Positions 15,009-22,970 of a stretch of DNA of 64,000 nucleotides are shown here, in pieces. Origin of the DNA: Streptomyces sp. JHA26 (GTDB lineage: Bacteria; Actinomycetota; Actinomycetes; Streptomycetales; Streptomycetaceae); NCBI RefSeq assembly GCF_002005565.1, contig NZ_BDJC01000008.1, positions 98,195 through 162,194 on the forward strand, written 5' to 3'. The translations under genes and the position numbers were made by a program. Every line of letters starts with the position of its first letter. Position 1 is the stretch's first letter. The notes under the pieces were generated by a model, which saw nothing but the letters and a program-made list of their open reading frames with translations, searched no databases and was not told where the DNA came from.

Positions 15009-16285
15009 ACGTCACGCACCCCAGGCCCCGCGCCACCCGGACCGCCGCGCTGGCCGCGGCCCTGGCCGCCGTGCTGCTCGCGGGCACCGCCTGCAGCTCC
15101 AAGGCGGATGGCAAGAGCACCACCGACGGCGCCGACGGCGTCAAGGCCGGTCCCGGTGTCAGCGACAAGGCCATCAGGCTGGGCGCCCTGACCGACCTCA
15201 CCGGCCCCTACGCCACCCTCGGCAAGAGCATCGTGCAGGCCCAGCAGATGTGGGCCGACGAGACCAACGCCGCGGGCGGCATCTGCGGACGCAAGGTGGA
15301 GATCGTCGTCAAGGACCACGGCTACGACGTGCAGAAGGCGGTCACCGCCTACGCCGACATCTCCCCGGACGTCGTCGCCCTGCCCCAGGTCATCGGCTCG
15401 CCGGTGGTCGCCGCCCTGCTCGACGACCTCGAACGCGACCACATGCTGACCTTCCCGCAGGCCTGGGCGGCCTCCCTGCTCGGCAAGGACTCCGTCCAGG
15501 TCCTCGGCACCACCTACGACCTCGACATGATCGCCGCCGTCGACTTCCTGACCCGCACCAAGAAGGTCGCCGAGGGCGACACCATCGGCCACGTCTACTT
15601 CGAGGGCGACTACGGCGCCAACGCGCTGGAGGGCTCGACGTGGGCCGCCGAGAAGGCCGGGATGAAGGTGGTCGGCCAGAAGATCAAGGCCACCGACACC
15701 GACCTGTCCGCGCAGGTGTCGGCGCTGGACAAGGCGGGGGTGAAGGCCGTCCTGATCAGCGCCGGCCCCGCCCAGACCGCCTCCCTCGCCGGCGTGGCGG
15801 CCTCCAAGGGCCTGACGGTGCCGATCGTCAGCAGCGCGCCGGGGTACGCCCCGCAGCTGATGAAGACGCCCGCGGCGAAGGCGCTGGAGGCCATGGTGCA
15901 CGTGGTCAGCGCGGCACCGGCCGTCAGCTCGGACCTGCCGGGCGTCCGGAAGATGGTCGCCTCCTACGCGAAGAAGTACCCGGGGTCACCGGCCGACTCG
16001 GGCGTGCTCTCCGGGTACAACGCCGCCCGGTTGATCGGTGCCGACCTGAAGAAGGCCTGCGAGGGCGGCAGCCTCACCCGCGAGGACGTGGTCGAGGCGC
16101 ACCGTTCGCAGCACGACGCCGACACCGGCCTCGGCACCCCGCAGGACTTCACGGACGTCTCCGTGCCCGCGAGCCGCTCCACCTACGTGCTGAAGCCCGA
16201 CGCCGAGGCCGTCGGCGGCCTGGTCGGCGTGGAGGAGGCCCACCAGGCACCCGGCGTCGACGCGTACCTGGCCGCACGCGGCTGA
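15005..16285 (+). CDS. Lipoprotein substrate-binding protein of the LivFGHM-type importer
   Basis: 426-residue extracellular binding protein of the Peripla_BP_6 class. A lipobox LLAGTAC places the acylated cysteine at residue 30. The mature part begins with a Ser/Thr/Gly linker and then IRLGALTDLTGPYATLGKS, the typical first strand of LivK/AmiC-like proteins. NAAGGICGRKVEIVVKDHGY is the next conserved block. The start GTG overlaps the livM stop (GTGA), so it is the last gene of the operon. The ligand is not readable; a PucR regulator upstream hints at a nitrogen compound. A hairpin follows the gene. Confidence 0.9.
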   Translation: MNVTHPRPRATRTAALAAALAAVLLAGTACSSKADGKSTTDGADGVKAGPGVSDKAIRLGALTDLTGPYATLGKSIVQAQQMWADETNAAGGICGRKVEIVVKDHGYDVQKAVTAYADISPDVVALPQVIGSPVVAALLDDLERDHMLTFPQAWAASLLGKDSVQVLGTTYDLDMIAAVDFLTRTKKVAEGDTIGHVYFEGDYGANALEGSTWAAEKAGMKVVGQKIKATDTDLSAQVSALDKAGVKAVLISAGPAQTASLAGVAASKGLTVPIVSSAPGYAPQLMKTPAAKALEAMVHVVSAAPAVSSDLPGVRKMVASYAKKYPGSPADSGVLSGYNAARLIGADLKKACEGGSLTREDVVEAHRSQHDADTGLGTPQDFTDVSVPASRSTYVLKPDAEAVGGLVGVEEAHQAPGVDAYLAARG

Positions 16286-16295
16286 CAATGGTGAT

Positions 16296-16336
16296 GGACC
16301 GTCAAGTAGCGCCTCACAAAGCCTCCTTGACGGTCC
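16296..16336. terminator. Hairpin after the ABC importer operon
   Basis: GGACCGTCAAG (16296-16306) pairs perfectly with CTTGACGGTCC (16326-16336) across a 19-base loop, then TTC. It begins 11 bases after the last stop codon and probably ends the operon. The long loop leaves open a mobile-element scar. Confidence 0.6.
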
Positions 16337-16428
16337 TTCGGCCTGACCCCTGGTTCGCCTGACCACCGGGTCTCTAGGATGTACTCTCTGTCATGCCGGT
16401 GCGGTGGGCGCGGTACGGAGCTGGGGGA

Positions 16429-17250
16429 ATGATGCAAGCCGACAAGCAGCTGTCCACGGAGATCGACGCCAACGTGCCAACGGCCGCACGTATGTACGAC
16501 TACTACCTGGGTGGCAAGGACAACTACGCGGCCGACCGGGCGGCGGTCGAGCAGCTCGACAAGGTCGTCCCCAGCACGCGCCGGCTGGCCCTGAACAACC
16601 GGCGTTTCCTGCAGCGCGTCGTCAGGGTCCTCGCGGAGGACTACGGCATACGGCAGTTCCTCGACCACGGGTCCGGCCTGCCCACGCAGGACAACGTCCA
16701 CACCATCGCGCAGCGCGTCGACCCCGAAGCCCGCGTGGTCTACGTCGACAACGACCCGATGGTGCTGGTCCACGGCCGGGCGCTGCTCGACCAGAACGAC
16801 CGCACCGCGGTCATACACGCCGACATGCGCTCGACGGAGGAGATCTTCTCCCACCCGGACACGCAGCGTCTGATCGACTTCTCGCAACCGGTGGCGGTGC
16901 TGTTCAACTCGGTCTTCCACTGCATCCCGGACAGCGAGACCGACGGGCCGATGGCCGTGGTCCGCCGCGTGACCGAGCGGCTCGTGTCCGGCAGCTACGC
17001 CGTGATGTGCCAGCTGGTCAGCGAGGACGCCGAAGTGCGGAAGTCCGTCACGGAGTTCATGGACGAGGCGACGCAGGGCCGCTGGGGCCGTGTCCGCGAG
17101 CCGAAGGACGTCGCGGCCTGGTTCGAGGGCATGGACATCCTGGAGCCGGGCCTGGTGGAGGTCTCCACCTGGCGCCCGGACAGCGAGGTGGTTCCCCGCC
17201 AGCTCACCGACGAGTGGATCGAGTTCGGCGGCCTCGGCCGCATCCGCTAG
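16429..17250 (+). CDS. DUF574-family SAM-dependent methyltransferase
   Basis: 273 residues of the DUF574/Methyltransf_19 family, which is greatly expanded in Streptomyces. Diagnostic words are NVPTAARMYDYYLGGKDNY near the N-terminus, RQFLDHGSGLPT as the SAM-binding glycine loop (usually LDIGTGLPT), and VVYVDNDPMVLVHGRALL. ATG 16429 follows GGAG at 8 bases; ATG 16393 is an in-frame alternative. The substrate is unknown. The stop codon is TAG, supplied by the CTAG boundary of a 179-bp palindromic element, so the original C-terminus may have been altered slightly by its insertion. Confidence 0.9.
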   Translation: MMQADKQLSTEIDANVPTAARMYDYYLGGKDNYAADRAAVEQLDKVVPSTRRLALNNRRFLQRVVRVLAEDYGIRQFLDHGSGLPTQDNVHTIAQRVDPEARVVYVDNDPMVLVHGRALLDQNDRTAVIHADMRSTEEIFSHPDTQRLIDFSQPVAVLFNSVFHCIPDSETDGPMAVVRRVTERLVSGSYAVMCQLVSEDAEVRKSVTEFMDEATQGRWGRVREPKDVAAWFEGMDILEPGLVEVSTWRPDSEVVPRQLTDEWIEFGGLGRIR

Positions 17251-17425
17251 GGCCTGTTGCGAAAGTGGCCTCTGCCGCGCGACGCCCGGCACGCACTCTC
17301 GCCGCACCGCCCGGAAGCCCGAGTACGCCCAGTACGAGGGCTTCCGGGCGGCACGCCGAGAGCACGCACCGGACGCCGCGCGGCCGCCCTTCGGGCGACG
17401 AGGCCACTTTCGCAACAGGCCCTAG
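17247..17425. mobile_element. 179-bp palindromic MITE-like element with 26-bp perfect terminal inverted repeats
   Basis: The element begins CTAGGGCCTGTTGCGAAAG and ends with its exact reverse complement. 26 bases at 17247-17272 match 17400-17425. Inside is a second large inverted repeat (CGCCCGGAAGCCC near 17308-17320 with GGGCTTCCGGGCG at 17338-17350), so nearly the whole unit can fold into one cruciform. The CTAG at each end looks like a target-site duplication of the IS5/IS427 type. It has no coding capacity. A half copy occurs at 49402-49437. In both places the CTAG supplies the TAG stop of the gene before it. Confidence 0.8.
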
Positions 17426-17527
17426 CCGGCACGGAACACCGGGCCGTGCACGACGGCGGAAACGCGACGCTCGGCCCCTCCGCGGCCGAGCCCGCCGGGT
17501 GTCGTCGCCCCACCCGCCCCCGTACGC

Positions 17528-18448
17528 TCACCTCGCGGCGTAACGCCCCGACACCGTCTCGCGGAGCATCTCCAGGGACTCGCGCGGAGTCAGCGCCTCG
17601 TCGGCCAGGCGGTCCAGGGCGACCCGGTACTCCTCGGTCTCGTCGAGGTCCTCGAGGAAGTTGGCGCTCCTGATGTGCTCCAGGTAGACCACGTCGGGCA
17701 GGTCGCTGCCGCCGAAGCGCAGGTACGTCACCGGGATCGCGGGCGCCGACGCGTTGGTCACGTCCAACGGCACGATCTGCAGGGTCACATGGGGCTGCCC
17801 GGCCATCGTGATGAGGTGTTCGAGCTGTTCCCGCATGACGTCGCGGCTGCCCAGCACGCGGAGCAGCACCGACTCGTCGATGATCGCCCACAGCTGTGGC
17901 GCGTCCGCGCGGTGCAGCAACTCGGCCCGGCGCATCCGCAGTTCGACACGCCGCTGCACCTCGCCGGCCGGGGCGTTCGGCAGGCCGCGCTCGACGACGG
18001 CACGGGTGTAGTCCGCGGTCTGGAGCAGTCCGGGAACGTACTGGATCTCGAAGGTGCGGATGGTCGCCGCGGCCTCCTGGAGGCCGACCAGGCGGTCGAA
18101 CCACTCGGGCATCAGGCGTTTGTCGTACCGCTGCCACCAGCCCGGCTCGCCCGCGCGCTGCAACAGCTTCAGCAGCACCGACGCCTCGTAGGGGTCGGTG
18201 CCGTAGAGCTCCAGCAGCGCGCGGACGTCGTTCTCCGTCGGGGGCCTGCGCCCCTTGCCGGACTCGATGCGCGACAGCTTCGCCGGGCTGAACCTCAGCT
18301 CCCGCGCCGCCTGGTCCTGGGACAGGCCGGCGTCCTCGCGGTAACCCGCCAGCTGCACGCCGACGAGCATCTTCAGCAGGGTGGGAGCCGGCGCGGTCCG
18401 TTCCAGATAGGGTTCGAGACGGGAGATGCGGGGCGGCGCGGCGGACAT
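17528..18448 (-). CDS. XRE-family regulator of the Scr1/WhiJ type (HTH plus DUF5753)
   Basis: 306 residues. An N-terminal helix-turn-helix (residues 34-65, YREDAGLSQDQAARELRFS) is followed by the DUF5753-type ligand domain with the conserved WFDRLVGLQEAAATIRTFE and VPGLLQTADYTRAV segments. ATG 18448 follows GGGAG at 5 bases. In Streptomyces these regulators are paired with a small DUF397 protein and often an anti-sigma-like ATPase, as seen here. WhiJ-type systems act in developmental control by restraining gene expression until the small partner interferes. The gene order XRE, DUF397, divergent ATPase fits that model. Confidence 0.92.
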   Translation of the reverse strand: MSAAPPRISRLEPYLERTAPAPTLLKMLVGVQLAGYREDAGLSQDQAARELRFSPAKLSRIESGKGRRPPTENDVRALLELYGTDPYEASVLLKLLQRAGEPGWWQRYDKRLMPEWFDRLVGLQEAAATIRTFEIQYVPGLLQTADYTRAVVERGLPNAPAGEVQRRVELRMRRAELLHRADAPQLWAIIDESVLLRVLGSRDVMREQLEHLITMAGQPHVTLQIVPLDVTNASAPAIPVTYLRFGGSDLPDVVYLEHIRSANFLEDLDETEEYRVALDRLADEALTPRESLEMLRETVSGRYAAR

Positions 18449-18589
18449 CCTGACTCCCAGCAGACCGGCAGACTTGATGAACACACTATCTCACCCTTCC
18501 GGTCGCCACCGCATGAGCCCGCGAAAATCGGGTAGTTGGCCTCCGCTTCGCCGTCGGCGTGCGCTACGGCGGCCACGGCCCGCCCGTCG

Positions 18590-18817
18590 TCACAGAAGGT
18601 GGTCGAACTCGCCGTCCTTCGCGCCGGCGAGGAAGGCGGCGATCTCCGCGGAGGTGTAGACGAGCGCGGGGCCGTCCGGATCGCGCGAGTTGCGCATCGC
18701 GACGCCCCCGTCCACGAGGGCGACCTCGACGCAGTTGCCCTCGGCGTTGCTGTGCCGGCTCTTCTTCCAGCGGACGTCCAGCGAACTGGCGCGCACTCCG
18801 TTCCGCACTGGTGGCAC
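18590..18817 (-). CDS. DUF397 small protein
   Basis: 75-residue DUF397 protein. The signature W-K-K-S is in VRWKKSRHSNAEGNCVEVA, followed by AMRNSRDPDGPALVYTSAE. GTG 18817 is chosen because AGGAGG sits five bases upstream; a GTG at 18868 would only add a Pro-rich tail. It lies 141 bases upstream of the XRE gene in the same direction. DUF397 proteins are thought to be small acidic antagonists of the paired XRE regulator. Confidence 0.9.
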   Translation of the reverse strand: MPPVRNGVRASSLDVRWKKSRHSNAEGNCVEVALVDGGVAMRNSRDPDGPALVYTSAEIAAFLAGAKDGEFDHLL

Positions 18818-18902
18818 CGCAGCCTCCTTGCTGTCCGGGGGAGCGGGCCGCGTCACGTCGGCCCTCACGCGCTCCCGTCCGATTTTTTTCTGCGCAATTT
18901 CT

Positions 18903-18916
18903 CGTGCAATTGCACG
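18903..18916. promoter_or_regulatory. 14-bp palindrome in the DUF397/ATPase divergent promoter region
   Basis: CGTGCAATTGCACG is a perfect palindrome in an AT-rich spacer rare for this window. It overlaps the -35 element of the rightward promoter, so it is a likely operator, perhaps for the neighbouring XRE regulator. Confidence 0.6.
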
Positions 18917-18939
18917 CGATCACGTTCTGCGTGGATAAT
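18910..18939 (+). promoter_or_regulatory. Vegetative-type promoter for the ATPase gene
   Basis: TTGCAC (18910-18915) and GATAAT (18934-18939) are separated by 18 bases, close to the HrdB consensus. Transcription would start near 18946, giving a leader of about 53 bases before GTG 18999. Confidence 0.55.
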
Positions 18940-18998
18940 AGCCGTGGCGTCAACCCCCTGGCTGTCGCCCCTCACTGACGTCGCATCAGGGAGATGTC

Positions 18999-19568
18999 GT
19001 GTCGTCACCTGCACACTTAACGCTCCGATCACCCGGCGGACCCGTGCCGGAGACGGAGACGGCGAGCCGGTTCGACGGGCTCCCGCGCACGACACGAGCG
19101 GCCGCCCGCCCCGCCGGGCGGCCGTCCCCCACCGCCCACGCGGCACCGCCCGTCCGTCCCGCGCCCGCGGTGCTGCGCATCGCCTGCAGCGGGGAGGGCT
19201 TCGCACGTGCCCGGGCGTTCACCCGGGAGACACTGCACCGGTGGTCCCTCGACCACCGCGGTGACGACGCGGTCCTCGTGGTCACCGAACTCGCCGCCAG
19301 CGCCGTGGCGCACACGGTGCCGCCGGCCGCGACGGGCCGGCCGGAGATCGGGCCGGCGCTCACCCTGGGCCCCGGCCGTCTGACGCTGAGCGTCTCCGAC
19401 CCCGGGGGCGGCGCGCCCGTGCGCACCTCACCCGACGACCACGGCCTGCGTGAGCACGGACGCGGTCTGTGCATCCTCGAGGCCCTGGCGGAGGAGTGGG
19501 GCTGGACCCCGAGACCTCCGGCGGGCAAGACCGTCTGGGCCGCGTTGTCGACCCACCCCCTGACCTGA
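18999..19568 (+). CDS. Anti-sigma-like ATP-binding protein (HATPase_c), degenerate N-box
   Basis: 189 residues. The C-terminal 125 residues form a small GHKL ATPase of the RsbW/SpoIIAB-like type common in Streptomyces. The N-box reads VTELAASAVAH (95-105), with Ser101 where the Mg-binding Asn of ELVTNAVRH is expected, so ATP hydrolysis or phosphotransfer may be lost. LSVSDPGGG holds the Asp-x-Gly nucleotide contact, and HGRGLCILEAL is the G-rich lid. The first 55 residues are a low-complexity Pro/Ala linker. GTG 18999 follows AGGGAG. It is divergent from the XRE/DUF397 pair and probably belongs to the same developmental module. Confidence 0.82.
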   Translation: MSSPAHLTLRSPGGPVPETETASRFDGLPRTTRAAARPAGRPSPTAHAAPPVRPAPAVLRIACSGEGFARARAFTRETLHRWSLDHRGDDAVLVVTELAASAVAHTVPPAATGRPEIGPALTLGPGRLTLSVSDPGGGAPVRTSPDDHGLREHGRGLCILEALAEEWGWTPRPPAGKTVWAALSTHPLT

Positions 19569-19596
19569 CCCGACTGCCGCGGAAGGGCCCCACGCC

Positions 19597-20142
19597 ATGC
19601 GCAGCGCTCCGACACCTCAGCCGCTCACCCGGCACGCCGACCGCCACACGTCGCCGGCCGGTTCGCTCCGTACCGCGCCCCTCGCCGGTCTGGACCAGGT
19701 GCCCTGGAGCGAGATCCAGGACTCCACCGGTTCGGCCACGGCCATCCCCCGACTGCTCGACCAGGTCGCCCGGGGTGACGCCGAGACCGCCCGGGCCGCC
19801 CTCGCCGATCTCCGGAAACGGATCTGCCAGTACGGCTTCGTGGTCGAACAGGCCACCGCCGCGACCGTGCCCTTCCTCTGGGAGCTGGCCCAGTGGCCCC
19901 AGGTGAACTGCCGGGCGCAGATCATCCAGTTGCTCAAGAACATCGCCGACGCCAGGCAGTGGGAGACCACCGCGGCCGCCTACCCCAAGCTCCTCAACCA
20001 CCGGGAGAACCCGGTGGCGTGGGAGCGCGCCGCACGCCAGGCCGTCCGCGCCCGGCGGGGCGAGCTGAAGCGGCTGATGGCGGAGGGCGACAGCGAGATC
20101 ACGCGGGCCAGCACCGAACTGGCCCGCACGCTCGGAGACTGA
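19597..20142 (+). CDS. Conserved hypothetical protein, all-helical
   Basis: 181 residues of unknown function. From residue 55 on it looks alpha-helical and HEAT-like (IPRLLDQVARGDAETARAAL, then ATVPFLWELAQWP and RAQIIQLLKNIADA). Similar short proteins in actinomycetes accompany immunity or SMI1-like genes, but I see no partner here. It begins 28 bases after the ATPase gene and could be co-transcribed. A terminator hairpin overlaps its stop codon. Confidence 0.75.
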   Translation: MRSAPTPQPLTRHADRHTSPAGSLRTAPLAGLDQVPWSEIQDSTGSATAIPRLLDQVARGDAETARAALADLRKRICQYGFVVEQATAATVPFLWELAQWPQVNCRAQIIQLLKNIADARQWETTAAAYPKLLNHRENPVAWERAARQAVRARRGELKRLMAEGDSEITRASTELARTLGD

Positions 20143-20179
20143 GACCCGCGCCCTCCACGGGGGAGAAGGCGCGGGTCTC
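20141..20179. terminator. Strong hairpin terminator overlapping the stop of the helical protein gene
   Basis: GAGACCCGCGCC pairs with GGCGCGGGTCTC (12 bp), and the loop itself extends the stem (CTCC with GGAG). It isolates the downstream ABC exporter gene. Confidence 0.8.
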
Positions 20180-20300
20180 CTCCCGGCGCACGCCTTCCCG
20201 GTCCGCGGGACGGTGTGGCGCGGACCCGGCCGAAGAGGTAAGAAAGCGCGATGCGGAAAGCGCTTGCTCCGCCCCTTCGGTCACCAGGAGGACCACGCCG

Positions 20301-22070
20301 ATGGCGTCGTCGTTGGAAAAGCCGCTCGACCACCGCTACCGGGGCGAGCACCCGATACGCACGCTCGTCTACCTGCTGCGCGCCGACCGCCGCCGACTGG
20401 CCGGGGCGGTCGTCGTGTTCACCGTCAAGCACAGCCCCGTCTGGCTGCTGCCCCTCATCACCGCGTCCATCATCGACACCGTCGTCCAGCACCGGCCGAT
20501 CGGCACCCTGTGGACCAGCACCGGGATCATCATGTTCATCCTGGTGGTCAACTACCCGCTGCACCTGCTGTACGTCCGCCTCCTGTACGGCAGCGTCCGC
20601 CGCATGGGCACCGCGCTGCGCTCCGCGCTGTGCACACGCATGCAGCAGCTCTCCATCGGCTACCACGCGCGCGTCAGCGCCGGCGTCCTGCAGGCCAAGG
20701 TCGTGCGGGACGTGGAGACCGTGGAACAGATGGTGCAGCAGACCGCCGAGACCGGCCTCGGCGCGCTCACCGTCCTCACCGGGGGCCTCGTCATCATCGC
20801 CGTCCGCACACCGGAGTTCCTGCCCGTCTTCCTCGTCGTGGTGCCCGCCGCCTCCCTCCTCGTCGCACGCCTGCGCGCCCGGTTGCGCGCCCACAACGAG
20901 CACTTCCGGCACGAGGTGGAGACCCTCTCCTCCCGTGTCACGGAGATGACCCGGCTCATCCCGGTCACCCGCGCCCACGGACTGGAGGGCAAGGCGCTGC
21001 GCCGCATGGACGGCACCCTGGAGCGGCTGCTCACCTCCGGCATGCGCCTGGACCTGGTCAACGGCCGCTTCGGCTCGCTGTCCTGGGTCGTGCTCAACGT
21101 CGTCGGCGTCCTGGTCCTCGCGGGTGCGGCGCTGATCTCGTACTACGACGTGTGGGGCGTGAGCGCCGGCGACGTCGTCATGCTCAGCGCCTTCCTGACC
21201 ACGCTGACCAACTCCACGACCACGCTGGCGGGCCTCGCCCCGGTCATCACCAAGGGCCTGGAGTCCGTCCGTTCGGTCGGCGAGGTGCTCCAGGCGCCCG
21301 AACTGGAGGACAACGAGGGCAAGGCGGAGCTCACCTCCCTGCGCGGGGCCGTCACCTTCGAGAACGTCGGCCACGTCTACGAGGGCGACGGGCGGCCCGC
21401 TGTACGCGACTTCATCCTCGCGGTCGAGCCCGGCGAGACCGTCGCGCTGGTCGGCGCGTCCGGGGCGGGCAAGTCCACCGTGCTCAACCTGGTGATCGGC
21501 TTCCTGCGCCCCACCAGCGGCCGGCTGCTGCTCGACGGCGCCGACATGGACACCCTGGACCTGCGCACCTACCGGCGCTTCGTCTCGGTGGTGCCGCAGG
21601 AGTCGATCCTCTTCGACGGCACGATCCGGGAGAACGTCGCCTACGGCATGGACGACGCCGACGAGGGGACGGTGCGCGCGGCGCTGCGCGACGCCAACGC
21701 GCTGGAGTTCGTCGAGAGGCTGCCGCAGGGCCTGGACACCCTGGTCGGGGAGCACGGCGCCCGGCTGTCCGGCGGGCAGCGTCAGCGCCTGGCCATCGCG
21801 CGGGCCCTGATCCGCGACCCCAAGGTGCTCGTCCTGGACGAGGCCACCTCCGCCCTGGACACCCGTTCGGAGGCGCTCGTCCAGCAGGCTCTCGCCCGGC
21901 TGCTGAAGGGACGGACCACCTTCGTCGTGGCGCACCGGCTGTCCACCGTGCGGGGCGCGGACCGGATCGTGGTGATGGGGGAGGGCCGCATCCTGGAGAC
22001 CGGCACCCATGAGGAGCTCCTGCGCAGGGGAGGGGCCTACACGGCCCTGCACAGCGGGCAGGTCGCCTGA
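20301..22070 (+). CDS. ABC exporter half-transporter (fused membrane and ATPase domains)
   Basis: 589 residues. The N-terminal half has six transmembrane segments (first near residues 32-52), and the C-terminal half is a complete ATPase. Walker A is GASGAGKST (about 385-393), the Q-loop is in VPQESILFDGT, the signature is LSGGQRQRLAIARAL, Walker B is KVLVLDEATSALD, and the switch His is in FVVAHRLSTV. ATG 20301 follows AGGAGG. Length and architecture match MsbA/lipid- or drug-exporting homodimers. No partner half-transporter is adjacent, so a homodimer is likely. The substrate is unknown. Confidence 0.92.
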   Translation: MASSLEKPLDHRYRGEHPIRTLVYLLRADRRRLAGAVVVFTVKHSPVWLLPLITASIIDTVVQHRPIGTLWTSTGIIMFILVVNYPLHLLYVRLLYGSVRRMGTALRSALCTRMQQLSIGYHARVSAGVLQAKVVRDVETVEQMVQQTAETGLGALTVLTGGLVIIAVRTPEFLPVFLVVVPAASLLVARLRARLRAHNEHFRHEVETLSSRVTEMTRLIPVTRAHGLEGKALRRMDGTLERLLTSGMRLDLVNGRFGSLSWVVLNVVGVLVLAGAALISYYDVWGVSAGDVVMLSAFLTTLTNSTTTLAGLAPVITKGLESVRSVGEVLQAPELEDNEGKAELTSLRGAVTFENVGHVYEGDGRPAVRDFILAVEPGETVALVGASGAGKSTVLNLVIGFLRPTSGRLLLDGADMDTLDLRTYRRFVSVVPQESILFDGTIRENVAYGMDDADEGTVRAALRDANALEFVERLPQGLDTLVGEHGARLSGGQRQRLAIARALIRDPKVLVLDEATSALDTRSEALVQQALARLLKGRTTFVVAHRLSTVRGADRIVVMGEGRILETGTHEELLRRGGAYTALHSGQVA

Positions 22071-22237
22071 CCGCCACCCCGGAGTTCTGCACCTTTTCCC
22101 GCTTGTTGTCGACGTGTCGGGACGCCGGTCGGACACGGACCGAAGGAATTTCGTCAACTGCGGACAGGAGCGCTCACGATGTGAATGTTTCGTCAGGGTT
22201 CGGGCATACGCAGCGAAAATCGAGAGAGGGGCGCTTC

Positions 22238-22498
22238 GTGCTCGAACCGGACCCGAAGGTCGTCAGGGAGTTGCTGACGCGGTACGCGTCACTGCGGATC
22301 GCTCAGGCGGAGAGGGAGCGGCCGGCGACGGCGCGCGAACTGGCGGACGTCAGCTACACGCTGTGCGTGATGATGGCGACGACCGGCATCCACGACGCGG
22401 TGGCCAAGGCGGACGCGCTGCTCGCCAAGGGGCGGGCCCCGGACGCCGTCCGGACGGCGGACCCGGACGGGGAGAACGGACTGCCGCTGGCCGTGTGA
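22238..22498 (+). CDS. DUF5133 domain protein
   Basis: 86-residue soluble helical protein. PDPKVVRELLTRYASLR followed by ARELADVSYTLCVMMAT is the DUF5133 pattern, a family confined to actinomycetes with no known function. GTG 22238 follows GAGAGAGGGG. A very stable hairpin terminates the gene. Confidence 0.8.
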   Translation: MLEPDPKVVRELLTRYASLRIAQAERERPATARELADVSYTLCVMMATTGIHDAVAKADALLAKGRAPDAVRTADPDGENGLPLAV

Positions 22499-22511
22499 CA
22501 CCGTCGTACGC

Positions 22512-22564
22512 GGGGCCCGTCCCGCGGGGGGCCGGGTCCGTCGGGTCCCCGCGGGACGGGCCCC
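22512..22564. terminator. 18-bp stem hairpin terminator after the DUF5133 gene
   Basis: GGGGCCCGTCCCGCGGGG (22512-22529) pairs perfectly with 22547-22564 around a 17-base loop. Confidence 0.8.
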
Positions 22565-22716
22565 GCCGCGTGACCGGCCGGGACGACGGGTGGCCCCCGC
22601 CTCCGAACCCCCTGTCCCCTGCTCGGGGGGAAAGCGCACCACCGACGGTCCGGACGCCTAGACTGCACAGTCGCGCCTCCGTACGGGGGCGGACGACACG
22701 AAAGGCACGTTGACGG

Positions 22717-22932
22717 GTGTTCCAGGATTCCCCCATCTACGACCGACTCGTCGCCGAATGCGGTGACGTCCCCACGCAGGTGCGCCGGGAGGCCGAGCGA
22801 GTGAACAGGGAACTGGAGGTCGTCATGCGCCCCCTGCGTTCGCCCGGTCACCTGCCCGGCGCGGAGCGCACCCCGTCCCCCGGCGCGGGCTGGCAGCGCA
22901 CCGCACTCCTGCCCGGCCCGCGCCCGCACTGA
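22717..22932 (+). CDS. Small conserved hypothetical protein next to the graspetide locus
   Basis: 71 residues beginning VFQDSPIYDRLVAECGDVP, a sequence I recall as a conserved short streptomycete protein. The first 38 residues look helical, and the rest is a Pro-rich tail. GTG 22717 has only a weak AAAGG upstream. It converges on tgmB with 26 bases between stop codons, and a 20-bp tandem repeat covers that junction. No function can be assigned. Confidence 0.65.
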   Translation: MFQDSPIYDRLVAECGDVPTQVRREAERVNRELEVVMRPLRSPGHLPGAERTPSPGAGWQRTALLPGPRPH

Positions 22933-22970
22933 CGGGGCTCACCCCACGACGACGGGGCTCACCCCACGAC
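22931..22970. repeat. 20-bp perfect tandem duplication across convergent stop codons
   Basis: GACGGGGCTCACCCCACGAC occurs twice in a row (22931-22950, 22951-22970). The first copy starts at the stop of the small plus-strand gene; the second contains the tgmB stop. Confidence 0.95.

Noticed and set aside
16183..17415. Minus-strand 410-codon frame across the methyltransferase and palindromic element
   Set aside because: It is open only because the element and the antisense strand lack stops. The DUF574 gene on the plus strand is clearly real.
22187..22207. GTTT ... GGGCAT resembling a stress sigma factor promoter upstream of DUF5133
   Set aside because: The spacing is about 11 bases instead of 14-16, and the -10 word is imperfect.
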